A model generated the notes under the pieces. It was not told the DNA's origin and ran no database searches. It saw nothing but the letters and a program-made list of their open reading frames with translations. Position numbers and translations under genes: made by a program. Shown here in pieces: positions 35,501 to 43,790 of a stretch of 64,000 bases of DNA (position 1 is its first letter; every line of letters starts with the position of its first letter). The stretch comes from Prevotella sp. (lineage in GTDB: Bacteria; Bacteroidota; Bacteroidia; Bacteroidales; Bacteroidaceae), in NCBI GenBank assembly GCA_017545045.1, contig JAFYDA010000002.1:37184-101183 (forward strand), written 5' to 3'.

Positions 35501-36385
35501 GGTCACTTCAAACGGATCGATGAATCCGCCGTTCCATGTGCGGGGCTGAGCCTGTGCGCTGGAGGTAATCCATGCATCGCGCTCGGCCTTGACGTCCATA
35601 GAGAGCCTCCACTTGTCGCCTTCCTGCAGAGCTTCGTCAAACTTGATGTAGAACTGAGTGTTCCATGTTTCGGTAGGATCGTCGTCGGAAACAACCTTGA
35701 AGCAGTTGCTGCCGTTTACGCCGTTGGGAACAACCTCAGGACGGTCGTTGGCTGTGCCGCCGTTGTTCGGGCCATTCTTCGAAACGGGGAAGCTCTCGAG
35801 GTCAGTACCCTCAGCGTCACCATTGCTGATAAGATCCAGATAGCCAGAAACAGGACGTACAGTTCCAAGTATCTCCAGTGAATTGACAACGCCGGCGGGG
35901 CTGCCCCAGCCCAGCTTGATGCAGTTCAGGTGAACATACTCCAGTTCGGTAACATCGACCTCACCCTTACCATTCTCGTCAAGAGTGACGTTCAACTCGG
36001 TTGTTGTACCGCCATGTGCGTCTGAACCACCTTCCTCGGGGGCAGGACGGTTCAGGAGAATACGCAGCTGCAAACCAGCCGTACCCTGAATCATAATCTT
36101 CTTGGTACCCGTTATGTCGGCATACCAGAGATAGTAAACGTTGGTGTTACCATACACCACGCTGCCAGCGGAGAGTTCCCTGTACAGGTTGGACTCACAG
36201 CCGAAAGTAGCGCCATCATCAATGGCTGCGGGGTCAGCTACTTCTTTGGCATTTGCGCCGTAGCCGTCCCATGCTTTGAACATCGACTTGTCAAGCTCGG
36301 CCTGATAAATCTTCTGTCCCATAGCATTTGTTGCACCCAGTACGGAAAGTACCAGTGCAAGAAGCATCATGTAAGATTTTCTCAT
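32528..36385 (-). CDS. Large multidomain surface protein with CBM4/9-like and FIVAR-like domains
   Basis: A 1285-residue exported, acidic protein with no catalytic domain that I recognise. Visible parts: signal peptide (MRKSYMMLLALVLSVLGATNA); a beta domain (25-170); a CBM4/9-like module (about 185-350; LISNGDAEG, KWRLSMDVKAE, TEWKTVTFEGTV, TFYFDNIKF); beta domains, one with an Ig-like look (FNLPADTKEFKITFNQNVDV); a FIVAR-like helical stretch (about 800-870; AFTALDEAIKKYEAE); a low-complexity helical part; a further beta sandwich; and a T9SS-type tail (LFDLNGQRINSARKGIVIV). It probably binds xylan at the cell surface. It lies between the hybrid sensor and the CotH gene, with its own promoter and terminator. 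The ATG at 36385 starts the signal peptide. Confidence 0.75.
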   Translation of the reverse strand: MRKSYMMLLALVLSVLGATNAMGQKIYQAELDKSMFKAWDGYGANAKEVADPAAIDDGATFGCESNLYRELSAGSVVYGNTNVYYLWYADITGTKKIMIQGTAGLQLRILLNRPAPEEGGSDAHGGTTTELNVTLDENGKGEVDVTELEYVHLNCIKLGWGSPAGVVNSLEILGTVRPVSGYLDLISNGDAEGTDLESFPVSKNGPNNGGTANDRPEVVPNGVNGSNCFKVVSDDDPTETWNTQFYIKFDEALQEGDKWRLSMDVKAERDAWITSSAQAQPRTWNGGFIDPFEVTTEWKTVTFEGTVTSGQANNGGFISAAFDLNNGERGDDGNFGLSDAPNTFYFDNIKFQKDLGGANPLSMIQATYGADVIRLDLADNTNMKELVKAAVGGGKTLIYPNECGSVLWNGKQCNIISIEGRPDGNLYIFLLDMDGEGGMDFEDEEATVVVGFKNPADAALHLVFQKGKWEGEDMPEVSGLVCGFDYDLGQGDYVSYMWGAPEFESAVPEAGSFNLPADTKEFKITFNQNVDVKSVKAKLEKEDLTVSPAEGYAKEITLTRTGSNALDGYKELIISAATGEKGYGLEEDIVVKYSFGKTEVNPDDQLKEILTTEKWMATSNGGIPEGYYVVFGEEERTSENSYGSGSRMFDFGEGGDFTKGLYFRDGYVMYGSTEGFELPLEAGKKYNIHFNSAMWKSNGAQMTFQILSADDPDTPLFEQVINNTPNVEGSYAAINGSTSTDISYVPEEDGNYLLKWISNGFVEVLLGNPTVKYIPNVLGIEEIQLLATAIENAKSTRDGNADDRYSGAAFTALDEAIKKYEAESASYTAPSSYKKAAAALDAAAQAMKDHRTLCDNYDPMPEKAQEVINNYADTKFASTDIYKNLKAITVKYATTKTEKVIDEDTGEEVEVTVVEAKEIKDDEELKAAYTELSTALAMAVGDASDARSGKGMFTVGASKVGNGEATCTGIAVLVDRIRMGADALKSLGVAEDDALIVAADNALTDDDELANSIKLRVKSELYGQLKNADNNLFETVVDENTGEETTPSYDMTVFIKNPNIYKLKATNNDLTEENVPGWTVVDGKGLTTGWSEIGTDDIPADAMFSNWGGTFTVYQTIEDLPAGVYSLYVAFSERMSEDEAPNALDGTYIYAKTSATEEGDSLTAEISRIGQAFPSAGPEKSGNSTIEEIEVVDGKLTFGVQAGQDSHVFFNEAKLYMTAPAASFDYTKGYNEVVAGVETTKTAKVRAIQLFDLNGQRINSARKGIVIVKKQMSDGTIRTEKVIKK

Positions 36386-36444
36386 GTTTTTGATAATTTA
36401 AGTGATAAAAAATTTATAAAAAAGGTATTGTTGAAATTTCGGTG

Positions 36445-36476
36445 CAAAGATAAAGCCCTTTGGTGAGAAGGGCTTT
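36445..36476 (-). promoter_or_regulatory. Promoter region with inverted repeat before the large surface protein gene
   Basis: The -7 box TATCTTTG (minus strand, 36445-36452) touches an inverted repeat, AAAGCCCTT (36452-36460) and AAGGGCTTT (36468-36476), which fills the space where the -33 element should be. It may be an operator, or the terminator of the upstream sensor gene used as a spacer. The leader to the ATG is about 55 nt and AT-rich. Confidence 0.5.
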
Positions 36477-36518
36477 GCTGTTTGTTTCATAGATTTTCGT
36501 ATTTGTAAAAAGACCTTT

Positions 36519-39500
36519 TTACTGTTCCCGTTCAGCATATTCCGACGGTGATACGCCGAAGTGTTTGCGGAAGATGGTCGAGAAGTGTGCCAAGTTGGAG
36601 AATCCTACCGTATAGGCCACCTGGGTGACGTTAATCTTCTGTTCTTTCAGCAGACGGGCTGCCTGTTCCAGGCGAATGTTGCGGATGAACTCGCTGGTGG
36701 AGATGCCTGTCATTTCCTTCATCTTGCGGTGCAGCTGTGCACGGCTGATACCTACTTCGTGAGTCAGCACGTCGACATTGAAGTCGCTGTCGGAGAGATT
36801 TTTGTTGATGACCTTCATAATGCGTTCCATCAGCTGCTCATCGTTGCCTTTTACTATAGGCTGCTTCACCAGGTCAGCCTGTTGTTGTGCGCCGGTAAAC
36901 TTGCCTTTGAGACGCTGTCGGCTCTGGATGAGGTTGTCAATGGTGAGGTGCAGCTCTTCCATGTCGAAGGGTTTGGCAAGGAACGCATCGGCACCTCGTT
37001 CCAGTCCCTCTAAACGGTTGCCGACGTCAGCCTTGGAGGTGAGCATGATGACGGGCAGGTGAGAGATGTTCATGTTGGTCTTGATCATGCGGAGCATGGT
37101 GAATCCGTCCATTTCTGGCATCATGACATCGGAGATAACGACGTCGTAAGGGCTGCCTGTGAGCAGTTCCTTGAGTCCTTCCTTGCCGTTGCTGCAAAGT
37201 CCGAAGTGGTAATAGTGTCCCAGTTCGGCAGAGATGTACTTGCCTATATCGATGTCGTCATCAACGATCAGCACACGGCGCTTCTGTGAACTATGCGTAG
37301 CTGGTATACTGGTGAATGTCGGTGCTTCTTCAATCTCTTCCGGCTTCAGGTGGTCTTTGCCCAAGGGCAGTGTGACGGTGAAGACAGAGCCCCGTTGGCC
37401 GTCGGTGCGGTTTTTGGCTTCGATGGAGCCGTGGTGCATGTCGACAATCATCTTGCAAAGGTTCAGGCCGATACCCGTGCCGTCAATATGCAGTCGCCGC
37501 GAGTTGGTGCCTTGGTAGAATCGTTCGAAGATGTGCTTAAGTCCTTCATTGTCCAGACCGACGCCCGTGTCGCTGACGGCCAGTTTCATTTGCTGTTCAT
37601 CTGCGGTGACTTGTATGTCGATGCTTCCGCCTTCAAAGCTGTATTTGAAAGCGTTGGAGAGCAGGTTGGTGATGACTTTCTCAAATTGAGAGCGGTCGAG
37701 CCATACGTTGAGTTCCTCAAATTCTTCGTGTTTGAAGTTGAAGTTGATGCTGCGCTCTTGTGCGTTATATTCAAACATCTTGCAGATACCCTTGGTGAAA
37801 CCGATGATGTCGGTCAACTGGCAGTGCAGTTGCATCTGTTGCTTGTCGATCTTGCGGACGTCAAGAATCTGGTTCACGAGGTTCAGAATGCGCTTGGCAT
37901 TGTGGTCGATGGTCTCGGCGGCCGGTCCAGTGTCCAGTTTCTTCAGTGCGGCGAGGATGAGCGTCAGCGGCGAGCGTATATCGTGGGTGGCGTTGATGAG
38001 GAACTTCATTTTCTCCTCGTTCATTTCCTGGTTAGCGTGTCGGCGGTAGGTATAGAGCACGTATCCCAGCAGCGAGGCCGCCAGTAGGAAATAGATGAAA
38101 TAAGCCATGAGCGAGCGATACCACGGTGCCTTGACGGTGACGACAATGGTGTTGGAGGGTGTGTAGGCGCCGCTTTGCAGTGCACGCACCTCTATGCGGT
38201 AGGTGCCAGGTTGTAGGTGACCTAATGTGAACTCGTTCTTGCCTTCAGGGTTGCGTATCCACTGTCCGTTGCCTATGCGGTATTCGAGTGTCATGTTCAT
38301 GGCATTGTCGAACGTGTACTGTGAGAAACTCAGTGTGACGGTGTGGTCGAGATAGCTTAGCGTGAAATATTTGCATTCGCTGACGGGCAGACCGCCGGTC
38401 ACCTTTACATCATTGAGGACGCTGTTGCCATTTACATATTGGTCGCCAACGCGGAATGTGGACAGTTGCAGGGGGTCTGGCAAGGTTCCCTGACGTTTCA
38501 GGTTCTTTGGCGAGAACACCGTCAGTCCGTCGTTGTGGCCGAAGTATATACGGTCGTCGTTGCTGTGCATGCCGACGTTGGTGATGTATTCTTTCTTGGT
38601 CAGTCCGTTGCCGGCGACGTGGCCTATGAAGGTCTTTGTGCTCTTCTGGTACTGCCAAATGCCCATAGATGTAGCGCACCAGATATCGCCGTCGTTGGAT
38701 TCAACGATGTAATTGATGACTTTGTCCTTCAGTTCATCTGAGTCGTCAAAGCTGACAGCCTCTTGCTTGCCCGGCGTGTAGGCGTAGAGTCCGTGGTCTG
38801 TGCCAATAAGGATGTTGCCGCTACTGGTCTCGCAGAGAGAGTAGCACATGGTTTCGTCGAGCAGCTTTTCCCAGCCAAACGGCTTGAACGTATCAGCAGT
38901 GGGGTCGTAGCACGACACGCCGCTGGATGTGGCTAACCAGAGCCGTCCTTTGCTGTCGGGCATCATCGCCATAATCCAGTTGTTGCCCAGATTGCCCCGG
39001 ACAGTATCGCGGGGGGCGTTCATGTCGAAGTTGCGCAGGGCTCCTGTGGTTGGATTATAGATACAGAATCCACGTGAGAAGGTGGAAACGTAAATGTTGC
39101 CTTGGTTGTCGCTGGTCATGTCGTTGAACTTGTCGCAGTCGAAGTTGAAGCATAGCCGGGAGTTGCCTGTCAACGGGTCATAGCTGTATAGTCCGTCATT
39201 TGTGCCTACCCAAAAGTGATTTTGTCGGTCGCGGAAGATAAACTCGGCAGCATCAGGGGCTTTCGGGTGTGCAATGACGCGGCCGTCGCCGTTGAAGCCG
39301 TAGACACCGACTCCCTGAACCGTACACCAAGTGACACCGCCGTCACCCTCGCAGACGGAGGAGATGGTTGAGCCGAGGTTGATGGACTGGCTTTGGAAAC
39401 TCCAGCTGGCAAAGTGCGTGGCGTGCTTAGGTACGAGGATGAGGCCCTTTTGCTGGCAGGCTATCCAAAGGTTACCTTTGGCGTCGAACATGACGGCGCT

Positions 39501-40376
39501 GATTTTTGCTGTCTGCTGATTGACACCAAAGACGTTGATGTCGGCTTTTTCTATCTGTCGGGGATGGGTGGGCGATATGCGGAATATCCCGCGCCCGCGT
39601 GTACCTATATAGATTATACCGTTGCTGCCGACGGAGGCTTTGGTGAAGACGGCATCCTGGCCGCTGACGGCGCTCATGTCGATGTCGGCCGGTTGCATCT
39701 GGCCGTTACGCCACACCATGATGCCACGGAGGCAGATGATGAGCACCTCGTCGTTCTGCTCAATAAAAGCCTGTGGATTGCCTACGGCAGATGTGAACTT
39801 GCGTGACTTTCCGTTGGCATAGAGTGTAATGGTATCGTCGAAGCCGCTGTGCCAGAGATTGCCCTTGTGGTCTTCGTAGGAGCGGCTGACGTAATGGTCG
39901 CTGATGGGTGCGTAGGCGGTAAGTCGGCCGTCCTGGCTGAGAAAATATGCACCGTAGCCGGCCGTGCCTACAATCAGACTGCCGTCGTGGCGCTCTAACA
40001 GGCAGCTGACGCGTGGCTTGTAGCCGTTGGGGAAAGGATAGTGTACGAAGGATACGCTGACGGGATCGAAGCGGTCGAGGCCAGAACTGGTGCCTATCCA
40101 TAGGTTGCCTTTGCTGTCGCTGAGCAGGCTGACAACCATGTTGCTGCTAATGGATGTCGTGTCGGCGTCGTGATGCAGAAAAGTCTGGAAATTATAGCCG
40201 TCGAAGCGGTTGAGTCCGTAGTCTGTAGCAATCCATACAGACCCTTTCTGATCCTGGCATATCTCGGAGATAAGACTGCTTGAAAAGCGGTCGGACGAAA
40301 TGAATTGTCCTGTTTGGCTACATAGCCTGCCAAGCATCATGAAGCAAACCGCAAACAGTGTAATATAGCGTTTCAT
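36519..40376 (-). CDS. Hybrid two-component system sensor/regulator (HTCS)
   Basis: A one-protein signalling system of 1285 residues that typically senses oligosaccharides in the periplasm and activates nearby polysaccharide genes. Order: signal peptide; many Reg_prop propeller repeats (GSVWIATDYGLNRFDGYNF, GNLWIGTSSGLDRFDP and others, about 30-640); Y_Y_Y domain (about 660-735); membrane segment (about 753-773); histidine kinase with NATHDIRSPLTLIL and ATPase boxes (DTGVGL, GTGIGLNLCK); receiver domain (VLIVDDDIDIG, DVVISDVMMPEMDGF); AraC-type helix-turn-helix (ISRAQLHRKMKEMTG, FSNLAHFSTIFRKHFG). I chose ATG 40376; the ATG at 40454 lies upstream of the -7 box and ATG 40394 is possible. It is probably the xylan-responsive activator of this island. 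Confidence 0.93.
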   Translation of the reverse strand: MKRYITLFAVCFMMLGRLCSQTGQFISSDRFSSSLISEICQDQKGSVWIATDYGLNRFDGYNFQTFLHHDADTTSISSNMVVSLLSDSKGNLWIGTSSGLDRFDPVSVSFVHYPFPNGYKPRVSCLLERHDGSLIVGTAGYGAYFLSQDGRLTAYAPISDHYVSRSYEDHKGNLWHSGFDDTITLYANGKSRKFTSAVGNPQAFIEQNDEVLIICLRGIMVWRNGQMQPADIDMSAVSGQDAVFTKASVGSNGIIYIGTRGRGIFRISPTHPRQIEKADINVFGVNQQTAKISAVMFDAKGNLWIACQQKGLILVPKHATHFASWSFQSQSINLGSTISSVCEGDGGVTWCTVQGVGVYGFNGDGRVIAHPKAPDAAEFIFRDRQNHFWVGTNDGLYSYDPLTGNSRLCFNFDCDKFNDMTSDNQGNIYVSTFSRGFCIYNPTTGALRNFDMNAPRDTVRGNLGNNWIMAMMPDSKGRLWLATSSGVSCYDPTADTFKPFGWEKLLDETMCYSLCETSSGNILIGTDHGLYAYTPGKQEAVSFDDSDELKDKVINYIVESNDGDIWCATSMGIWQYQKSTKTFIGHVAGNGLTKKEYITNVGMHSNDDRIYFGHNDGLTVFSPKNLKRQGTLPDPLQLSTFRVGDQYVNGNSVLNDVKVTGGLPVSECKYFTLSYLDHTVTLSFSQYTFDNAMNMTLEYRIGNGQWIRNPEGKNEFTLGHLQPGTYRIEVRALQSGAYTPSNTIVVTVKAPWYRSLMAYFIYFLLAASLLGYVLYTYRRHANQEMNEEKMKFLINATHDIRSPLTLILAALKKLDTGPAAETIDHNAKRILNLVNQILDVRKIDKQQMQLHCQLTDIIGFTKGICKMFEYNAQERSINFNFKHEEFEELNVWLDRSQFEKVITNLLSNAFKYSFEGGSIDIQVTADEQQMKLAVSDTGVGLDNEGLKHIFERFYQGTNSRRLHIDGTGIGLNLCKMIVDMHHGSIEAKNRTDGQRGSVFTVTLPLGKDHLKPEEIEEAPTFTSIPATHSSQKRRVLIVDDDIDIGKYISAELGHYYHFGLCSNGKEGLKELLTGSPYDVVISDVMMPEMDGFTMLRMIKTNMNISHLPVIMLTSKADVGNRLEGLERGADAFLAKPFDMEELHLTIDNLIQSRQRLKGKFTGAQQQADLVKQPIVKGNDEQLMERIMKVINKNLSDSDFNVDVLTHEVGISRAQLHRKMKEMTGISTSEFIRNIRLEQAARLLKEQKINVTQVAYTVGFSNLAHFSTIFRKHFGVSPSEYAEREQ

Positions 40377-40413
40377 AGTTATGGTAAGTCTCATTTTTGT
40401 TTCAAAAACGTCG

Positions 40414-40421
40414 CAAAGGTA
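40414..40421 (-). promoter_or_regulatory. -7 box of the HTCS gene
   Basis: TACCTTTG on the minus strand, 37 bp before ATG 40376. It rules out the longer frame start at 40454. No exact -33 partner. Confidence 0.55.
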
Positions 40422-40492
40422 ACGATTTATTATGACATGACAAATTTTTTTCATGTCTTTTTTGTTTTTCTTTATGTTTCACCGTTTTGTCC

Positions 40493-40532
40493 TAATAAAA
40501 AACAGCCTCCCGATATTCTCATACAGGGAGGC
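40493..40532 (-). terminator. Intrinsic terminator downstream of the GMP synthase gene
   Basis: A 7-bp G+C-rich stem, GCCTCCC (40505-40511) and GGGAGGC (40526-40532). On the minus strand it is followed by TGTTTTTTATTA. Confidence 0.8.
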
Positions 40533-40691
40533 CGTCATTCATTAGTTTTACCATAACTAATATCCAATAAAAATCAACTACTAACTACTTTCTACTAACT
40601 ACTAACTACTAACTATAACTAATAACTAATAACAAAGAAAAATCACTTTTTTTGATAGACTTTCTTGCCGGAAAACTCTTTTTCCTTAACT
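40493..40691 (-). ncRNA. Candidate small RNA or attenuated leader upstream of the HTCS gene
   Basis: In the 416-bp gap between the GMP synthase and HTCS genes a minus-strand -7 box, TAATTTTG (40698-40705), is followed about 170 bp later by an intrinsic terminator: GCCTCCC and GGGAGGC (40526-40532 and 40505-40511 in plus-strand coordinates), then GTTTTTTATT. Between them lie repeats of TTAGTAG-like words (about 40570-40635). An 11-codon frame, MVKLMNDGLPV (40554 to 40519), ends inside the hairpin loop as a leader peptide would. The transcript would be about 200 nt. It could also be simply the 3' UTR of the GMP synthase gene. Confidence 0.4.
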
Positions 40692-40792
40692 ATGGTGCAA
40701 AATTACGGCTTTTTCTGCAATTAAGCTATCTCTTTTGTTTCGGTTCTTTTGTTTTTTGTATTAAAAGCGTATAGTGTGTAGTTTTTGCCGTA

Positions 40793-41776
40793 TTATTCCC
40801 ACTCGATAGTTCCCGTAGGTTTCGGTGTCAGGTCATATAATACCCTGTTTACACCGGGAACTTCGGTGATGATGCGTTTGGTGATATGATGCAGCAACTC
40901 ATACGGAATCTCTTCGATGGTTGCCGTCATGGCATCGCGTGTGTTCACGGCACGAATGATGACGGGCCAGTCCCAGCTGCGTTTGTCGTTCTTCACGCCG
41001 GTTGACTTATAGTCGGGTACGATGGTGAAGTACTGCCATACCTTGCCTTCCAGACCGTTCTTGGCAAACTCCTCGCGCAGAATGGCATCGCTCTCGCGCA
41101 GAGCCTCCAGGCGGTCACGCGTGATGGCACCTGTACAGCGAACGCCAAGACCGGGGCCGGGGAAGGGCTGACGGAACACCATGTTGTCGGGCAGGCCCAG
41201 TTCCTTGCCGACGACGCGAACCTCGTCCTTGAACAACAGCTTGATGGGCTCTACCAGCTCAAACTGCATGTCCTCGGGGAGACCACCCACGTTATGGTGC
41301 GACTTCACGGGGCCGGACTCCACGATGTCGGGATAAATCGTTCCCTGTGCGAGGAAGCTGATACCCTCCAGTTTGCGGGCTTCTTCTTCAAACACGCGGA
41401 TAAACTCGGCGCCGATAATCTTGCGCTTCTGTTCCGGATCTGCTACACCAGTCAGTTTGTCGAGAAAACGGTCTGTAGCATCCACATATACAAGATTGGC
41501 GTTCAGCTCGTCGCGGAATACGCGCACCACCTGCTCGGGTTCTCCCTTGCGCAGCAGTCCGTGGTTCACGTGAACTGATACCAGCTGCTTGCCCACGGCC
41601 TTGATCAGCAGTGCAGCCACTACAGAAGAGTCAACGCCGCCGGACAACGCCAGCAGCACCTTCTTGTCGCCTATCTGAGCCTGGAGCTCCTTTACCTGTT
41701 CGTCAATGAATTTCTTGGCCAATGCCGGAGTAGTAATCCGCTCCATATCAGCCGGTCTTACATTACCTGTACTCAT
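40793..41776 (-). CDS. guaA: GMP synthase, stand-alone ATP-pyrophosphatase subunit
   Basis: Converts XMP to GMP using ammonia and ATP. The P-loop [16 protein letters not shown] (about residues 41-56) is followed by the synthase core ([37 protein letters not shown]) and the dimerisation domain ending in [13 protein letters not shown]. At 327 residues it lacks the N-terminal glutamine amidotransferase domain of the usual 510-520-residue enzyme. The frame starts cleanly at [13 protein letters not shown] with its own promoter, so this is not a truncation at the window scale. A separate glutaminase subunit, or a second full-length enzyme, must exist elsewhere or free ammonia is used. It is monocistronic. 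Confidence 0.93.
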   Translation of the reverse strand: MSTGNVRPADMERITTPALAKKFIDEQVKELQAQIGDKKVLLALSGGVDSSVVAALLIKAVGKQLVSVHVNHGLLRKGEPEQVVRVFRDELNANLVYVDATDRFLDKLTGVADPEQKRKIIGAEFIRVFEEEARKLEGISFLAQGTIYPDIVESGPVKSHHNVGGLPEDMQFELVEPIKLLFKDEVRVVGKELGLPDNMVFRQPFPGPGLGVRCTGAITRDRLEALRESDAILREEFAKNGLEGKVWQYFTIVPDYKSTGVKNDKRSWDWPVIIRAVNTRDAMTATIEEIPYELLHHITKRIITEVPGVNRVLYDLTPKPTGTIEWE

Positions 41777-41806
41777 AATAACTGTCGTTTAAGTGAATAA
41801 TGGGTA

Positions 41807-41838
41807 CAAAATTAGTAAAAAATGACCGAAATACCAAA
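41807..41838 (-). promoter_or_regulatory. Promoter of the GMP synthase gene
   Basis: Minus strand: TTTG at 41838-41835, 20 bp, TAATTTTG at 41814-41807, 30 bp before the start codon. Confidence 0.7.
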
Positions 41839-41919
41839 AGAAACGTTGTTTTTCTTTCTTTTTCTTCTTCTCCGTAAAATGGGGCTACGCCAAAAGAAAA
41901 GGAAAATGTGCCAAACGCC

Positions 41920-41999
41920 CGTCCGAAGGGCTACGGACGATCAGTCCGTAGCGGTGCGGACTAACAGTCCGAAGCCCTTCGGATTTTTACAAACAGGCT
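41920..41999. repeat. CGGACT mini-hairpin repeat array, locus 2
   Basis: CGTCCG or AGTCCG recurs at 41920, 41943 and 41966, a 23-bp period, each time within small palindromes such as CGGACTAACAGTCCG. The reverse complement resembles the array at 16247-16330, including the flank TGTTTGTAAAAATCCGAAGG. It lies downstream of the der-lipoprotein operon. The rest of 41839-42050 holds nothing else that I recognise. Confidence 0.8.
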
Positions 42000-42050
42000 C
42001 CAAAAGGGCCTGCGTAAGTCTGTTGCAAAAAAATGTCTTGAGCCTGTTAG

Positions 42051-42446
42051 CTATTTCATGCGCCAGCGGCCGTCGGCGAAGGCCACCATGGGCACGACGA
42101 TTTCCTCTTGCGTGGAGTCGCCGTAGCTGAGAAGTAGAAAAACGTTGGTGTAGTGACCCAGGGTGTCGGTGCTGGCGTTGCTTACCTGTACGTCGATAAT
42201 GCCACGGTGCTGCTCTTGTTGCTGCGCCATAAACTGTTTGTAGCCAGTGAGCAGTTGTTCACGATAGTCTGCCGGCAACGTGTCGGAGCCATACTTCCCT
42301 TCGAGGAATGATTCATACTGGCCTGCCATGAGGTGGGTGTAATAACCCTTGGCGGCCATGGCGGCCTGTTCTTCAGGTGACACTTGTGAACAGCCTATGA
42401 GGACAGCTAATCCTATGGGTAGCACCAGTTTCTTCACGCTCATCAT
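42051..42446 (-). CDS. Small lipoprotein behind der
   Basis: A 131-residue protein with a lipoprotein signal: [16 protein letters not shown], with the lipobox Cys at about residue 19. The mature part ([20 protein letters not shown], then an alternating beta region ending DGRWRMK) has the look of an NTF2-like/DUF4878-type fold, but I cannot name the family with confidence. Its ATG overlaps the TGA of der (ATGA), so the two are translationally coupled. ATG 42443 is an alternative start. The function is unknown. Confidence 0.75.
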   Translation of the reverse strand: MMSVKKLVLPIGLAVLIGCSQVSPEEQAAMAAKGYYTHLMAGQYESFLEGKYGSDTLPADYREQLLTGYKQFMAQQQEQHRGIIDVQVSNASTDTLGHYTNVFLLLSYGDSTQEEIVVPMVAFADGRWRMK

Positions 42447-43756
42447 TTCTGACGGATAAAGACATTGATGGGAGAACCGGTCAGCGTCCAGTTTTCACGT
42501 ATCTTGTTCTCAAGGAAACGCTTGTAGGGCTCCTTGACGTACTGGGGCAGATTGGCGTAGAAGATAAAAGTGGGAATCTGCGTGTCGGGTACCTGGGATA
42601 CGTATTTTATCTTGATGTATTTTCCTTTCACCGAGGGTGGTGGCGTGGCTTCTATCAGCGGAAGCATCACTTCGTTCAGCTTCGTGGTGCCAATGCGCAC
42701 CTTACGATTAAGATAAACTTCCTTGGCCGTCTCAAGCACCTTGAAGATGCGCTGTTTGGTCAATGCCGAGGCGAAGATGATGGGGAAGTCGGTAAATGGA
42801 GCCATGCGTTCACGGATAGCCTGCTCAAACGTCTTGATGACTATCGGCGACTTGTCCTCGACAAGGTCCCATTTGTTGACGACAACCACCAGCGACTTGT
42901 TGTTCTTCTGGATAAGCTGGAAGATGTTCATGTCCTGTGCCTCAATGCCACGGGTGGCATCAATCATCAGAATGCAGACATCGCTGTTCTCGATGGCGCG
43001 AATAGAGCGCATGACGGAGTAGAATTCCAGGTCTTCGCTGACTTTGTTCTTGCGGCGAATGCCGGCTGTGTCGACCAGATAGAAGTCGAAGCCGAACTTG
43101 TCGTAGCGGGTATAGATGGAGTCACGCGTTGTGCCGGCAATCTCGGTCACGATGTGGCGTTCCTCGCCGATGAAGGCATTGATAATGCTTGACTTTCCTG
43201 CGTTGGGGCGTCCCACGACGGCAAAGCGGGGAATGCCGTCCTCTACGTCGTCCTTTGACTTCTCGGGCAATATTTCCAGTATTTTGTCCAACAAGTCGCC
43301 TGTGCCGCTGCCTGTGGCTGCACTGACGCAATAGGGGTCGCCCAGTCCGAGCTTGTAGAAATCGTACTGATAGTAGAGATCCTTGCCGTCGTCGGCCTTG
43401 TTGGCCACAAGGATGACGGGTAGCTTGGCGCGACGCAGAATCTGAGCTACGTCCATGTCCCAGTCGGTGACGCCGTTCTTGATGTCGCAAAGGAACAGCA
43501 CGAGATCGGCTTCCTCGGTGGCTACAAGTACCTGCTTACGAATCTCCTCCTCGAAGATGTCGTCGGAATTGACTACCCAGCCGCCGGTGTCGACGACGGA
43601 GAACTCACGTCCGCACCACTCGCACTTTCCATACTGGCGGTCGCGGGTAGTGCCGGCCTCGTCGCTGACAATGGCCTGACGGGAGTTGGTCAATCTGTTG
43701 AATAAAGTGGACTTGCCTACGTTCGGGCGTCCTACAATGGCTACTAAGTTACCCAT
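42443..43756 (-). CDS. der: Ribosome biogenesis GTPase Der (EngA)
   Basis: Tandem-GTPase needed for maturation of the 50S subunit. The 437-residue product carries two G domains: G1 motifs VGRPNVGKS (about residue 8) and VGRPNAGKS (about 180), with DTGGW and DTAGIRRK as the G3 motifs and NKAD and NKWD as the G4 motifs. A KH-like domain follows ([18 protein letters not shown] to PINVFIRQK). It lies 34 bp behind a PAP2 phosphatase gene that separates it from era. Confidence 0.97.
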   Translation of the reverse strand: MGNLVAIVGRPNVGKSTLFNRLTNSRQAIVSDEAGTTRDRQYGKCEWCGREFSVVDTGGWVVNSDDIFEEEIRKQVLVATEEADLVLFLCDIKNGVTDWDMDVAQILRRAKLPVILVANKADDGKDLYYQYDFYKLGLGDPYCVSAATGSGTGDLLDKILEILPEKSKDDVEDGIPRFAVVGRPNAGKSSIINAFIGEERHIVTEIAGTTRDSIYTRYDKFGFDFYLVDTAGIRRKNKVSEDLEFYSVMRSIRAIENSDVCILMIDATRGIEAQDMNIFQLIQKNNKSLVVVVNKWDLVEDKSPIVIKTFEQAIRERMAPFTDFPIIFASALTKQRIFKVLETAKEVYLNRKVRIGTTKLNEVMLPLIEATPPPSVKGKYIKIKYVSQVPDTQIPTFIFYANLPQYVKEPYKRFLENKIRENWTLTGSPINVFIRQK

Positions 43757-43790
43757 ATTCAGTTGAATGTTGAGAGTTAAAGGTGGAAAA

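Noticed and set aside
40560-40640. ACTA-type repeats as a possible phase-variation tract
   Set aside because: They are imperfect and far from a start codon; similar AT-rich words are common between genes in this group, so I only note them.
41822-42130. A 102-codon frame between the GMP synthase and lipoprotein genes
   Set aside because: It runs through the GMP synthase promoter region and the CGGACT repeat array, and has no recognisable features.
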